Positions 53,523 to 62,860 are shown, counted from the first letter of the stretch. The stretch: DNA of 64,000 nt from G020354785 sp964521285 (GCA_964521285.1 CAZFQS010000009.1:81128-145127), one strand, 5' to 3'. Notes: a model not told the origin generated them from the letters alone. A program made the numbers and translations.

Positions 53523-54602
53523 TTAATTTACAATTTTTATATTAACCTTATCCTCCAGCTTATTCTGGCCGGTTGTTATCAGTTCGTCCCCGGCTTTCAA
53601 TCCCTCTGTAATTTCTATATTATCATTCAGGATTATGCCTGTTTTTACTGTTTTCCTGACAGCTTTATTGTTTTCATTAATAAAGACATAGCGTTCATTT
53701 GTACCTGTCTGCTTAAGTACCGCAACAGAAGGCACCAGAACTGATTCAGCCGTGCCATAGTTGATATTTACCCTTACAAACATACCCGGCCTTAACTTCT
53801 CACCGGGATTAACCACTTCAATTTCAACCTGGAACAAATGGGTTAAGGGATCCATGGTGGGATATATGCGGTATATTTTTCCACTGAATTTTTTGGTCGG
53901 ATAAATGTCGCTTCTTACCTCAGCAGACAACCCTTTTGATATTAACGGGAAATAACTCTCTGATATACCCACAATGGCTTTAAGCGGATTCATACTGACA
54001 ATAGAAAGGATGGCTGCTTTTCCTGCCTGCGTATTAGGTACACCCGAATACATTTCACCTTCCTCGTAATATTTGCCTGAAATAATACCATTAAAGGGAG
54101 CTTTTAATTGTGTATTTTCCTGCAGGAACTCAACATTTGATTTTGCTATTTCATACTGGGCTTTAACCTGGTCATATTTCTGGTCCGCTATGCTTCCTGT
54201 TTTTTGCAATGTATCAAGCCTTTTAAAATCTGTTTCAACATTTTTCAATTGTACGAGAGCCTGATGTAACTGTGTACGGTCCATCTGAACCAGGATATCC
54301 CCTTTGGAAACCCGTGAACCTGTTTCAACATATATTTTTTCAATTCTGCCCGGTGATACCGGCACCATATGTACCTCTTTCCAGGCAGTGAGTGTAGATG
54401 AATACTCTACTGAACGTATAATTTGCCGGTTGCTGACTTTCGCTGTCCTTACAATGACCGCGTTGGCATCCGTTGTGTCTGCTCCAGGCACCTTTCCGCT
54501 ATCCTCTGAAGATGAGGGCTTGCATCCTGTAAATGCAGCGGTAAGTATGACAGATGTAATAATTAATATAATCCCTGGTTGCCTAATTTTTGAATTTTTC
54601 AT
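53523..54602 (-). CDS. RND efflux periplasmic adaptor (membrane fusion protein)
   Basis: A 359-residue lipoprotein-type adaptor: signal with AAFTGC at about residue 27, then lipoyl halves around a short hairpin (MVPVSPGRIEKIYVETGSRVSKGDILVQMD, a coiled segment at about 115-155, then ENTQLKAPFNGIISGKYYEEGEM), a beta barrel, and the membrane-proximal domain (AVLKQTGTNERYVFI, ITEGLKAGDELITTGQNKLEDK). It links the inner-membrane RND pump to the outer-membrane channel. The order TolC, adaptor, pump with gaps of about 15 bases marks one operon. Confidence 0.93.
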   Translation of the reverse strand: MKNSKIRQPGIILIITSVILTAAFTGCKPSSSEDSGKVPGADTTDANAVIVRTAKVSNRQIIRSVEYSSTLTAWKEVHMVPVSPGRIEKIYVETGSRVSKGDILVQMDRTQLHQALVQLKNVETDFKRLDTLQKTGSIADQKYDQVKAQYEIAKSNVEFLQENTQLKAPFNGIISGKYYEEGEMYSGVPNTQAGKAAILSIVSMNPLKAIVGISESYFPLISKGLSAEVRSDIYPTKKFSGKIYRIYPTMDPLTHLFQVEIEVVNPGEKLRPGMFVRVNINYGTAESVLVPSVAVLKQTGTNERYVFINENNKAVRKTVKTGIILNDNIEITEGLKAGDELITTGQNKLEDKVNIKIVN

Positions 54603-54618
54603 ACTATTATTATAATAA

Positions 54619-55914
54619 TTAAAGACTGCTATAAAGTTTTTTCAATGATACATCAGCTTCAAGCAGGTTCATCAAAGCTTTTATATAATTTGCCTCTGCT
54701 GTTATATAGTTATTGTTGGATGTTGTAAGATCGAGACTTGATACTATGCCCTGATTATATTTTAACTTCATGTTTTCATATACCCTTTTTGAAACCTCGG
54801 CATTCTTTTTCTGGTTTTCATATTGCTCAAGTGCTATTTTCAGGTTATACTTCAATTGTTTTTCATTAATTAGCAGTTGCTCCTCAAGTAACTCCATGTT
54901 GTTTTCAAAAGATAACATATTGATTTTTGCCTGGTTTAGCTTTGCTCTTCTCATCCCACTCGAAAACAAAGGTATATTCACATTTATTCCAATAACATTT
55001 TTTGGTGAAATGTCAAAATCCGGCTTCAATATTTTTTCGGTATAATTATAATAACCTGTTACTACTGGCAGGAAACTCATTTTTTCAAGTGTAACCTGCT
55101 TCTCGGTGATTCTTTGCTGAGACTGCAATAACTGATAATCCAGGTTATTATTAATGTTTAATTGTTCAAACAGAAGAGTCTCAAAATTGATTTTATCTAA
55201 GATTTCTTCCAGTGATTCTGTTAATTCAATATCTTTTTCAACACCGGCTCCCAACTGTAACCTCAACATGTTATATGAAAATTCTACCTGTGCTTCTGCA
55301 GATATTAATAAATTTTGAACCAGTGATACCTGGACATACAATTGATCTACATCTGTTTTTTCTACTACTCCTACATCTGCCATAGGCTTTGTTTTTTCAT
55401 ATATATCTTTGATGTTTGTCAGGTTTTTCTCTGATATTTCCCTGTTCTTTTCTGAAACCAGCACCAGATAATAGGTTTTTGAGACCTGTTCCTTAATATC
55501 CTGCTCGCTTTTTCTATAACCGGTTTCCATCATTTGCCTGTACATGTTTGCAATTTGCACACCTATAATATAACTTCCGCTTAATATGAGCTGTCCGACC
55601 GAGAGATGCAAATTACTTGTGGGTTTAAAAGGAATTGTAGTAGGAGGGGCTTCCTCGCTAAACCTTAACTCTATTTCTGCTCCCAGAAAATTTGAATAAT
55701 CAACAGTTGCATTTAGCTGGGGCAATCCGGCTGCCAAAGTTTCTTTTACTTTCTCACTGGCTTCATCAATATCCAGACCGGCGTTTTTAATTGATAAATT
55801 GTTTTTAAGAGCATAATTTATTGCCCCTTCTAAATCAAGTGAAAGCTTATCCTGTGATTTTATTGATTCGTAACTAAAAACAGCCAATAAAATCAATACG
55901 CTTATTCTTACCAT
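54619..55914 (-). CDS. TolC-family outer-membrane efflux protein
   Basis: About 431 residues from the ATG at 55914 (MVRISVLILLAVFSY), which gives a normal signal peptide; an ATG at 55944 would add ten polar residues. Two OEP repeats: LDLEGAINYALKNNLSIKNAGLDI...ETLAAGLPQLNATVDYS and, in the second half, QYENQKKNAEVSKRVYENMKLKYNQGIVSSLDLTTSNNNYITAEANYIKAL. These build the trimeric alpha-barrel channel. It is the first gene of the efflux operon, so the promoter should lie in the long gap upstream. Confidence 0.93.
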   Translation of the reverse strand: MVRISVLILLAVFSYESIKSQDKLSLDLEGAINYALKNNLSIKNAGLDIDEASEKVKETLAAGLPQLNATVDYSNFLGAEIELRFSEEAPPTTIPFKPTSNLHLSVGQLILSGSYIIGVQIANMYRQMMETGYRKSEQDIKEQVSKTYYLVLVSEKNREISEKNLTNIKDIYEKTKPMADVGVVEKTDVDQLYVQVSLVQNLLISAEAQVEFSYNMLRLQLGAGVEKDIELTESLEEILDKINFETLLFEQLNINNNLDYQLLQSQQRITEKQVTLEKMSFLPVVTGYYNYTEKILKPDFDISPKNVIGINVNIPLFSSGMRRAKLNQAKINMLSFENNMELLEEQLLINEKQLKYNLKIALEQYENQKKNAEVSKRVYENMKLKYNQGIVSSLDLTTSNNNYITAEANYIKALMNLLEADVSLKKLYSSL

Positions 55915-56210
55915 ATATTTATGTTTATTATATGTACAAGTCATTAACTACTGTTATTCGTATGTATAAGTCTATTAATACTAGAGACGTCATATCTTTG
56001 ATTTATTGCAATTTACTTTAAAAATTATTTTTTTAAGAACTATTCATGTATACTTGCCAAATATATATGCCATTAAATTGCTAAAATAACTTTTATTTTT
56101 ATTGTAACAAAAAGTCTGTATAATCCATGATATAATAAAGATGTTTCTACTGTAATTTTCCCTCAGGAATTTCTAATATTTTTTACCATTGAATGAAACT
56201 AATAGTTATT
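55915..56210. other. AT-rich upstream region of the efflux operon
   Basis: About 300 bases with very low G+C and no ORF, RNA or clear TAnnTTTG promoter that I can recognise on either strand. The promoter of the TolC-adaptor-RND operon should be here. Confidence 0.4.
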
Positions 56211-56372
56211 ATGTTACATTTTGTAACTTACATTTTGTTAGTTACAAAATGTAAGTTATCTTTTAAATCTTTACAGGATTATGAACTTATCTATTACGAA
56301 TTTGATACAAAAGGGGAAAAACACTATAGTGTAAATGATGTATTATTTCAAAGATGGAGTGAGGGAAGATGA
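56211..56372 (+). pseudogene. Short ORF, possible C-terminal relic of an ATPase
   Basis: A 53-codon frame on the plus strand (ATG 56211, TGA 56370-56372). Its second half, YELIYYEFDTKGEKHYSV followed by NDVLFQRWSEGR, is reminiscent of the ends of archaeal-type AAA ATPases, which close with a Y-x-I/V-x-D-x-x-F-x-R-W pattern. The first half falls in the inverted repeat and is probably not coding. Best seen as the relic of a lost ATPase gene. Confidence 0.35.
56224..56258. repeat. 15-bp perfect inverted repeat, operator-like
   Basis: Arms TAACTTACATTTTGT (56224-56238) and ACAAAATGTAAGTTA (56244-56258) around TAGTT. A further GTTAC-ATTTT-GTAAC palindrome overlaps the left side (56213-56227). Three TTACATTTTGT-like units thus lie in about 45 bases. 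There is no U tract. The pattern looks like a multi-site operator for a dimeric regulator, or a mobile-element scar. Confidence 0.5.
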
Positions 56373-56396
56373 AAAAAGGGAAGTTTTATGTCTTTA

Positions 56397-56425
56397 AAAA
56401 CAAAGGCCTCTATAAAATAGAGGCC
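56397..56425 (-). terminator. Terminator of the SusC/SusD pair
   Basis: On the minus strand GGCCTCTA-TTTTA-TAGAGGCC (56425-56405), eight perfect pairs, followed by TTTGTTTTTA. It lies about 33 bases after the SusD stop. Confidence 0.6.
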
Positions 56426-56457
56426 CAGTATATAATATTCATAGAATATTAGTGAAT

Positions 56458-58023
56458 TTATTCATATCCTTGATTTTGAGTAACACCTGTCAAATCAACA
56501 AATACTTTTGGTAAAGGCCAGCGTATGTTATGAGGCAATATAGTTGCAGCAAGTTCAGGATTATGTGCATTTACCCGTTCCAGAAGAATCCCCAAACGTT
56601 TCAGCATGGGATACCTGCGGCCCTCAAAACCTAATTCACGGGCCTGTTCATCCAATAAATTATCCAAAGTCAACTCAATCGAACCCTGGCCGGCTCTTGC
56701 CCTGAGCTGATCCAGAAGCTCCTGTCCGCGCCCCAGATTGTTACCTGATTGTAAATATGCTTCTGCAGCTACGAGAAAGGCTTCGGAATATCTGTAACAG
56801 ACAACTTGTTCATAGGACGCTGCATCATCAATAGTTCTGCCAAGGCCATCATATTCCCAGTACTTTGTTGTTGTTGGATAAACAGATGTCATTCCCAGGC
56901 CGGCAGTATTGTCAACATTTTCCTCAGTAACTGTATCGCCAATCTCCACTCCTTCGGGTAATGGATCAGCGGCAACATCACTATCATAAATCCAGTACCT
57001 CTTGTGCCAGGCTTCCAGTCTCAGGTCATCCTCCTGGAACAGCGTAAAGTAGTAATCATTTGGCACATTACGTGACCAGGGCCTGCCGCCTTGTTCAAAC
57101 GTACGTAATACTCCATTGCAGCGGTCGTATAGAGGAATTAACTGGCATGCACACCAGTTTTTACCATCATCATCGCTAGCGCCAGGTATAAACTGCCATG
57201 AGAAAATAATTTCACTATTATTCTGATTAAGTTCATCAAATACCTGGTCCAGTGCTACAAAATCATAGGCCGGGTCTGAAATTACTGCTTCAGCTGCTGC
57301 CGCAGCTTCTGTCCAGTTTCCAATATCCATATGTGCAAGAGATAATACATGGCGGGCTACCCCTTTTGTGACTTTTCCCCTGCTGCTCACTGCACTGGCC
57401 TCAGGAAGAAGTTTAATGGCCTCATTAAGGTCATCAATAATTTGTTTATAAACATCACTTTTAGATGCCAGTTCATACTTTTGTTCAGGATCACTAAATA
57501 CCTGATCGGCAATGACAATATTATCCCAGTACTGTATAAGGCTCAGGTGAAAATAGGCCCTGAAATAATAGGCTTCACCCAGAACAGTATTCCTTCTTTG
57601 TAAATCTTCCGGATTGTCCGCATTATAATCGACTTCATCAATTTTTTCGATGATTGTATTGGCACGATTCAGTCCGGCATAATACGCATCCCAGATATCC
57701 TCGATACCTTCATTCGTAGCATCAAAACCTGCTAAGGTGCACATTTGATTCCAAATTGCCTGATCCATAATATGCGTTCCAGGTTTAACGATATCAGTAT
57801 AGAATATTTTATACAGAGAAAAGTTGAGATCGCTATAAGGATATCTGCCTCTTTCATATACACTGAGAATAGAGCCTTCGAGATTTTCAAGCGAAGTAAG
57901 AGCTAAATCCATACTTAGCTGATCCCTTGGTTCCAGATCAATAAATTTATCACATCCTGTAAGCATAATACCCAGGATAAATACCTGAATTAGATATATT
58001 TTGAATTTTTTCATTTTTCTCAT
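56458..58023 (-). CDS. SusD/RagB-family lipoprotein (LacI-controlled pair)
   Basis: A 521-residue lipoprotein, lipobox IMLTGC, with FIDLEPRDQLSMDLAL at the mature N-terminus, GEAYYFRAYFHLSLIQYWDNIVIAD, TKGVARHVLSLAHMDIGNW, YRYSEAFLVAAEAYLQSGN and DEQARELGFEGRRYPMLKRLGILLERV near the C-terminus. It pairs with the SusC 17 bases upstream. The pair is divergent from a LacI regulator, so it is probably induced by a sugar or other small molecule. No enzyme genes are attached within the window. Confidence 0.93.
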   Translation of the reverse strand: MRKMKKFKIYLIQVFILGIMLTGCDKFIDLEPRDQLSMDLALTSLENLEGSILSVYERGRYPYSDLNFSLYKIFYTDIVKPGTHIMDQAIWNQMCTLAGFDATNEGIEDIWDAYYAGLNRANTIIEKIDEVDYNADNPEDLQRRNTVLGEAYYFRAYFHLSLIQYWDNIVIADQVFSDPEQKYELASKSDVYKQIIDDLNEAIKLLPEASAVSSRGKVTKGVARHVLSLAHMDIGNWTEAAAAAEAVISDPAYDFVALDQVFDELNQNNSEIIFSWQFIPGASDDDGKNWCACQLIPLYDRCNGVLRTFEQGGRPWSRNVPNDYYFTLFQEDDLRLEAWHKRYWIYDSDVAADPLPEGVEIGDTVTEENVDNTAGLGMTSVYPTTTKYWEYDGLGRTIDDAASYEQVVCYRYSEAFLVAAEAYLQSGNNLGRGQELLDQLRARAGQGSIELTLDNLLDEQARELGFEGRRYPMLKRLGILLERVNAHNPELAATILPHNIRWPLPKVFVDLTGVTQNQGYE

Positions 58024-58040
58024 TTTTTAATTTATCTAAC

Positions 58041-61000
58041 CTAAAATGTTATATTAGTACCTATAGTCCAGTTCTTGGTTACCGGGAACCTCCCCAGATC
58101 TGTTTCAGGAGAGTAACCCACAAAGTCTGTCCAATACTTCAGGTTGTTACCTCTTATATAGATTTGCATACCCGAGACTTTTACCTTTTGCAACCATTTC
58201 TGGGGCAGCGTATAGGAAAGAGAAACATTACGCAGGGCAACAAATGAGGCATCCCGAACCCTTACAGCATCTCGATAATCATAGGGGCTTTTAATATTGG
58301 GTTCCGGAAATTCATTCGAAGGATTATCAGGAGTCCAGTAATCCACTTTTACTTGATTATCGCGGGCTTCAAGACCTCCGTAAAAATAATTGATCCTTGT
58401 CACTCCCTGCACGGCATCGAAAAGAACTGTTAATTCCAATCCCTTATATTTGAAGGTATTTCTCAATCCGCCGTACCAACTGGGAGTAGGATTGCCAAGA
58501 AATGTCTGGTCTTCAAAGTTTATTGTATCGTTACCATCAATATCTCTTATTTTCGGATCACCGGGGCCATAAAATCTTTTATCAGGATGCATGGCAGCAG
58601 CTTCTGCGCTATCCCCAAGCTGCCAGATACCAATAAAATCAAAATCATAAATTTCGTTGATATCCTGACCAATGAACCACTCATTACCAAGATCGTCAAC
58701 CTCATTACCTGCTTCATCAACTGCACCACTAAGATGAACAATTTCATTCCTGTCGAAGGCCCAGTTGGCAGTTACTGACCATTTAAAATTGCCATCGAGA
58801 ATGCGGTAATTAAGTATTGCTTCAACCCCATGGTTTTTGGTCTCACCAATATTACTTACTATTTCAGTGAATCCGGTTACAGAAGGTATTTGCTGATCAA
58901 GAATCAAATCAATTGTATTGGTTTGATATACATCAACTGAACCGGACAACCTGTTGTTGAATAGTCCGAAATCCAATCCTGTATTGAACTGCTGGCTTGT
59001 TTCCCATTTTAGCACTCTATTCTCAAGTTTGTCGGCAGTATATCCTGCATACCATGTATTGCTAAATGGATATCTTACATCATCGGTAAGGGCAATATAG
59101 CCATACGAACCTATCTGGTCATTGCCCATCTGACCCCAGCTGATACGGTATTTGAGTATATTAAATATTCCTAAATTTTCAAGGAAAGGTTCTTCACTAA
59201 TATTCCAGGCAAACGAAATGGAAGGGAATAAACCCCATCGCGTATCAGGTCCGAAAACGCTTGAACCATCATATCTTAATGTAGCGGTGAAATTATAGCG
59301 TCTGTCAAAGCTATAGCCAAGACGGCCGGCTAAATACATGGTGGCCCATTCGTCATTTTCCAGGTCAATAGTTTTATAATCCTGTTCTGAGGAATTTATT
59401 CCATCATAATTCAGCAAATCGGTAATGGATCCATCGCCCCGAACTCCCAGAGAGTCCCATTTGAATGTTTGAACTCCATATATGAAAGTGGCATTTAAAG
59501 AGTGTTTATCGGCCAGAACTTTTTTGTAACTAACGATGTTATCCAGGAGGTAAGTTGTAGGTTCAACAATTGCTATTTCCGAGTGATTACGCCCTGGTGC
59601 ATCCTCCAGGGTTGACCAAGAATAGCGTGAAGACTCAAACCTTCCATAGTTCTCGACGCGCTGCTCGGCAGAGGCATTGATCTTGTAAGTCAGGCCAGGG
59701 AGAATAGTAAATTCAACATAAGGATTCAAAAGAAAACGGGAAGTGGATCTGTCAGTCTGGGATTCCCTGTATTTCCATAAAGGATTGTAATTAAACTGGT
59801 CGCCCTTTACTGTAGGTACCAGTTCATTGTTTTCGTTGTAGAAACTGCCTAAAGGAGTATTTCCCAGAAAATCGGTAAAATCGGACTTATTCTGATACCA
59901 GACCGCAGCATTTCCGGTTTCATCGGCAATGGTTTTTGTAAGTTGTATTTTTGCTCCGAGCTTAATGAATTTATAAGGATTGTATTCCGAGTTTAACCGG
60001 AAAGAATACCGATCGTAGGAAGTATGCTGTACAACACCATCTTCCAGGTATATATCACCATTCATATAGAACGTGATTTTTTCTGTGCCGCCAGATAAAG
60101 ATAAACCAACATTAGTTATTTTTCCTGTCCTGAGCAATACATCGTGATAGTCCGTCTCCTGTATTCCGGCCGAGTCAGTGTAATTTGCCAACTCAACAGC
60201 GTCAGTCAGTACATCTTCCCAGGTAGATATACCTGTAGCTCTAGGATCACCATTCGCAGCATCAACCTTTAGCTGGACAAATTCTTCGGCATTAAATAAT
60301 TCAGGTTTTTGAACCATGTTGGTAAAGCCTTGTGAAACAGAAATATTCAGCACAGGTTTACCGACTTTTCCCATCTTTGTAGTAATAAGTATTACGCCAT
60401 TGGCACCTCTGGATCCGTAAATAGAAGCAGCTGCTGCATCTTTTAAAATGTCTACCGATTCAATATCATTCGGATTCAATTCGGAAAGGCCAAGGTTATA
60501 CTTTTCCCCGGTCCCGGCTAACGGAACGCCATCAATAACTATCAGGGGCTCATTACTGTTATTCAGCGAATTTTCTCCTCGAATCAGAAGGTTAACTCCT
60601 TGTCCGGGTTTCCCGTCTGTTCTGGTTACCCTTACACCTGGGATCTGACTCTTCAAAGCTTCAGCAAAATTAGGAACAGGGGCCTTGGCAAGTTCTTCGT
60701 TTTTTATAGATGATATAGCACCTGTCACATTAGCCCTTTCCATCGATCCATAACCGATAACAACAACTTCCTCAAGTGCAGTTATATCTTCAACCAATGA
60801 TAAATCAATAATTGATCTACTTCCAATATCCACTTCTTCAGGTAGATATCCGACAAATGAAAAAACAATTGTGCCACCTTCAGAAGGCACGGTTAGTTCA
60901 AAATTACCATTTATATCAGTCGCGGTTCCAATTGCAGTTCCTTTCAGAACAATATTAACACCTGGTAATGTCTCGCCTGTGGTGGCAGAAACAACCGTTC

Positions 61001-61232
61001 CTGTTATTGTTTTTTGCTGAAGTGAAGCCTTAGTGGCTTTCGCTGAGGAACCTTTGTCAGAGATATTAATTGCCGGAGCAGGATCATTCCCGACAATGGC
61101 AGTTTCTTTGCCTGTCTCCCCACCACCCTTCGCTAACGCAGCAAGACCGGTAAAGATCAGGCAAAAAATGATTATGCATAACCTCCATAACCAGTAATTC
61201 AATTTTGGTTTAGTTTGATTTGACATGTCCAT
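58041..61232 (-). CDS. SusC/RagA-family TonB-linked transporter (LacI-controlled pair)
   Basis: A 1063-residue SusC. After a hydrophobic signal (about 14-35) comes a low-complexity stretch of some 35 residues (about 36-72), then the CarboxypepD_reg-like domain (ITGTVVSATTGETLPGVNI, TDINGNFELTVP, FSFVGYLPEE), the VVVIGYGSMERANVTG box, plug (LKSQIPGVRVTRTDGKPG, LLIRGENSLNNSNEPLIVI, VDILKDAAAASIYGSRGANG), and a barrel ending TIGTNITF. It imports a substrate with its SusD. The promoter upstream overlaps a LacI-type operator. Confidence 0.95.
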   Translation of the reverse strand: MDMSNQTKPKLNYWLWRLCIIIFCLIFTGLAALAKGGGETGKETAIVGNDPAPAINISDKGSSAKATKASLQQKTITGTVVSATTGETLPGVNIVLKGTAIGTATDINGNFELTVPSEGGTIVFSFVGYLPEEVDIGSRSIIDLSLVEDITALEEVVVIGYGSMERANVTGAISSIKNEELAKAPVPNFAEALKSQIPGVRVTRTDGKPGQGVNLLIRGENSLNNSNEPLIVIDGVPLAGTGEKYNLGLSELNPNDIESVDILKDAAAASIYGSRGANGVILITTKMGKVGKPVLNISVSQGFTNMVQKPELFNAEEFVQLKVDAANGDPRATGISTWEDVLTDAVELANYTDSAGIQETDYHDVLLRTGKITNVGLSLSGGTEKITFYMNGDIYLEDGVVQHTSYDRYSFRLNSEYNPYKFIKLGAKIQLTKTIADETGNAAVWYQNKSDFTDFLGNTPLGSFYNENNELVPTVKGDQFNYNPLWKYRESQTDRSTSRFLLNPYVEFTILPGLTYKINASAEQRVENYGRFESSRYSWSTLEDAPGRNHSEIAIVEPTTYLLDNIVSYKKVLADKHSLNATFIYGVQTFKWDSLGVRGDGSITDLLNYDGINSSEQDYKTIDLENDEWATMYLAGRLGYSFDRRYNFTATLRYDGSSVFGPDTRWGLFPSISFAWNISEEPFLENLGIFNILKYRISWGQMGNDQIGSYGYIALTDDVRYPFSNTWYAGYTADKLENRVLKWETSQQFNTGLDFGLFNNRLSGSVDVYQTNTIDLILDQQIPSVTGFTEIVSNIGETKNHGVEAILNYRILDGNFKWSVTANWAFDRNEIVHLSGAVDEAGNEVDDLGNEWFIGQDINEIYDFDFIGIWQLGDSAEAAAMHPDKRFYGPGDPKIRDIDGNDTINFEDQTFLGNPTPSWYGGLRNTFKYKGLELTVLFDAVQGVTRINYFYGGLEARDNQVKVDYWTPDNPSNEFPEPNIKSPYDYRDAVRVRDASFVALRNVSLSYTLPQKWLQKVKVSGMQIYIRGNNLKYWTDFVGYSPETDLGRFPVTKNWTIGTNITF

Positions 61233-61312
61233 AATAATTGTTATTAATAATTAATTCATTAAGTCAGGCAATTTGAATACTTAAGTACGCTGCAAGTTAA
61301 TAATTCAGTATC

Positions 61313-61342
61313 TAAAAGTAAAAAAAAAAAATTAAATTGCAA
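61313..61342 (-). promoter_or_regulatory. Promoter of the LacI-controlled SusC
   Basis: On the minus strand TTG (61342-61340), 19-base spacer containing the A12 tract, then TACTTTTA (61320-61313), one base off TAnnTTTG. The leader to the ATG at 61232 is about 75 bases. Confidence 0.45.
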
Positions 61343-61352
61343 TCGGTTGCAA
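61337..61352. promoter_or_regulatory. LacI-family operator
   Basis: TTGCAATCGGTTGCAA fits the LacI/CcpA-type consensus TGnAAnCGnTTnCA at every fixed position, with the central CG. It lies 58 bases before the lacI start and covers the proposed -33 of the SusC promoter, so binding would block SusC transcription and perhaps autoregulate lacI. Confidence 0.7.
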
Positions 61353-61409
61353 TAATTTTTGCAAATATTTCAATATTTATGTTATTTTATATTCTGTTTT
61401 AATCAAGCA

Positions 61410-62441
61410 ATGATTAAAATGAAAGATAAAAGTGAAATTACCATTTATGATATAGCTAAAGTATTAAATATTTCTGCTTCCACCGTTAGCAGGGGATTAA
61501 ATAATCATCATGGTATTCATGAGGCTACAAAGAAGAGAATATTGAAGGCTGCTAACGAAATGGGATACCAACATAATATCTTTGCCAGAAACCTGAGAAA
61601 AAAGCGAACTAATACCATTGGTGTTGTCTTGCCAAGATTTAACAGTTATTTCATGTCGACAGTAGTTGCCGGTATGGAGATAGAAGCAAACCAGGCAGGT
61701 TATAATCTTATTATCAGTCAGTCAGAGGAATCCGTAAAAAAAGAAATAACCAACATATCAACAATGTTCAATAGCCGGGTTGACGGATTACTTGTTTCAT
61801 TAGCCTATGATACTGAGAATTCAGACCATTTTAATCTATTCTTTAGAAAAGGTATTCCTGTTATTTTCTTTGACCGCGTGTTTAAAAATCAGGATTATAT
61901 TAGCATTGTAATAGATAATTTTAGGGCCGGTTATGATGCAACAACACATCTAATTGAACAGGGATGCAAAAGAATTATGCATCTTGGCGGCAACCTGAAA
62001 TGTAGTGTTTATGCCGATCGTTTCTATGGCTATAAACAGGCACTTGCTGACAGGGGAATAACTTTCGATAAAAGACTGGTTGTTATAAACATGCTAAATG
62101 AACGGGCTGGTATTGATACTGCGGATAGAATACTTGGTATGGATATGCTTCCTGATGGAATTTTTGCTTCCAACGATGTTTCGGCAGTAGCCATTATTTG
62201 CCGGTTAAAACAGGCAGGTATCCGTATTCCCGATGATATAGCAGTTGTTGGATTTAATAATAATCCTGTTTCAACAGTTGTCGAACCGAACCTTAGTACT
62301 ATTGATTATCCGGGGCAGGAGATGGGTAAAATTGCTGCATCCACATTAATTAAAAAAATCAATATTAAACAAACACTGAATTCGAACCAAATTGTATTAC
62401 CATATAAGCTTATTATCAGGCAGTCATCCCTCAGGAAATAA
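61410..62441 (+). CDS. LacI-family transcriptional regulator
   Basis: About 343 residues from the ATG at 61410; a TTG at 61359 and an ATG at 61419 are also in frame. N-terminal helix-turn-helix ITIYDIAKVLNISASTVSRGL plus hinge (GYQHNIFARNLRKKRTNTIGVV) and a periplasmic-binding-protein-like sensor (SYFMSTVVAGMEIEANQAGY, DGLLVSLAYDT, IPVIFFDRVF, ASNDVSAVAIICRLKQAGIRIPDDIAVVGFNN, LSTIDYPGQEMGKIA). It binds a small effector, probably a sugar, and controls the divergent SusC/SusD pair through the operator between them. Confidence 0.92.
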   Translation: MIKMKDKSEITIYDIAKVLNISASTVSRGLNNHHGIHEATKKRILKAANEMGYQHNIFARNLRKKRTNTIGVVLPRFNSYFMSTVVAGMEIEANQAGYNLIISQSEESVKKEITNISTMFNSRVDGLLVSLAYDTENSDHFNLFFRKGIPVIFFDRVFKNQDYISIVIDNFRAGYDATTHLIEQGCKRIMHLGGNLKCSVYADRFYGYKQALADRGITFDKRLVVINMLNERAGIDTADRILGMDMLPDGIFASNDVSAVAIICRLKQAGIRIPDDIAVVGFNNNPVSTVVEPNLSTIDYPGQEMGKIAASTLIKKINIKQTLNSNQIVLPYKLIIRQSSLRK

Positions 62442-62695
62442 ATACTTGATAAGAAAATTTGTCAACAGACAGGTGATTTAATATAATTTGAGGAAGAGTC
62501 AGCCTATTAGATTATTTTTTATAATTTCTAAGTTTCTATAAGGTCAAATTTAAAATAATTTGATGTAAAACCTATAAGTACAATATTAAGCTATAAGCTA
62601 TGGATTATCTATATGAATATTGTGATTTATAAGACGCAGAACAACGTATGCTAATGTTCTGAATCCTTTAAAGTGCTTGTACCTTTTTTTTATTA
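62442..62695. other. AT-rich region between lacI and the CRISPR remnant
   Basis: No gene or strong hairpin seen. If the repeats are transcribed leftwards, as their 3' ATTGAAAC suggests, this is the trailer side rather than the leader. Confidence 0.4.
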
Positions 62696-62803
62696 ATTTC
62701 AATCCTTGTTTTTCTGGAAGTCGGTCTTAAATGCTGATGAAGGATTTGATGAGTGGTATGATCATTAGTTTCAATCCTTGTTTTTCTGGAAGTCGGTCTT
62801 AAG
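62696..62803 (-). CRISPR. Two-repeat CRISPR remnant (36-bp repeats, one 36-bp spacer)
   Basis: Two 36-base units (62696-62731 and 62768-62803) share 34 identical bases (TTTCAATCCTTGTTTTTC then TGGAAGTCGGTCTTAA) and differ only in the first and last base. The spacer is 62732-62767. Read on the minus strand the repeat ends ATTGAAAC, the 8-base crRNA handle typical of type I-B and type III systems, so transcription should run leftwards. The left repeat is degenerate at both ends, as the leader-distal terminal repeat often is. No cas genes are in the window, and an insertion sequence lies on the leader side. Confidence 0.8.
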
Positions 62804-62860
62804 TAGTGATGTTCGCAACTTGTGAAAACTAATCAATTCTTTTGATTGTCAGATAGATAG

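Noticed and set aside
61319..61331. Poly-A tract as a phase-variable switch
   Set aside because: It lies in the promoter spacer and could vary, but from one sequence nothing supports switching; it is noted only as part of the promoter.
62442..62695. CRISPR leader on the left of the repeats
   Set aside because: The repeat handle ATTGAAAC is on the minus strand and the left repeat is the degenerate one, so the leader should be on the right.
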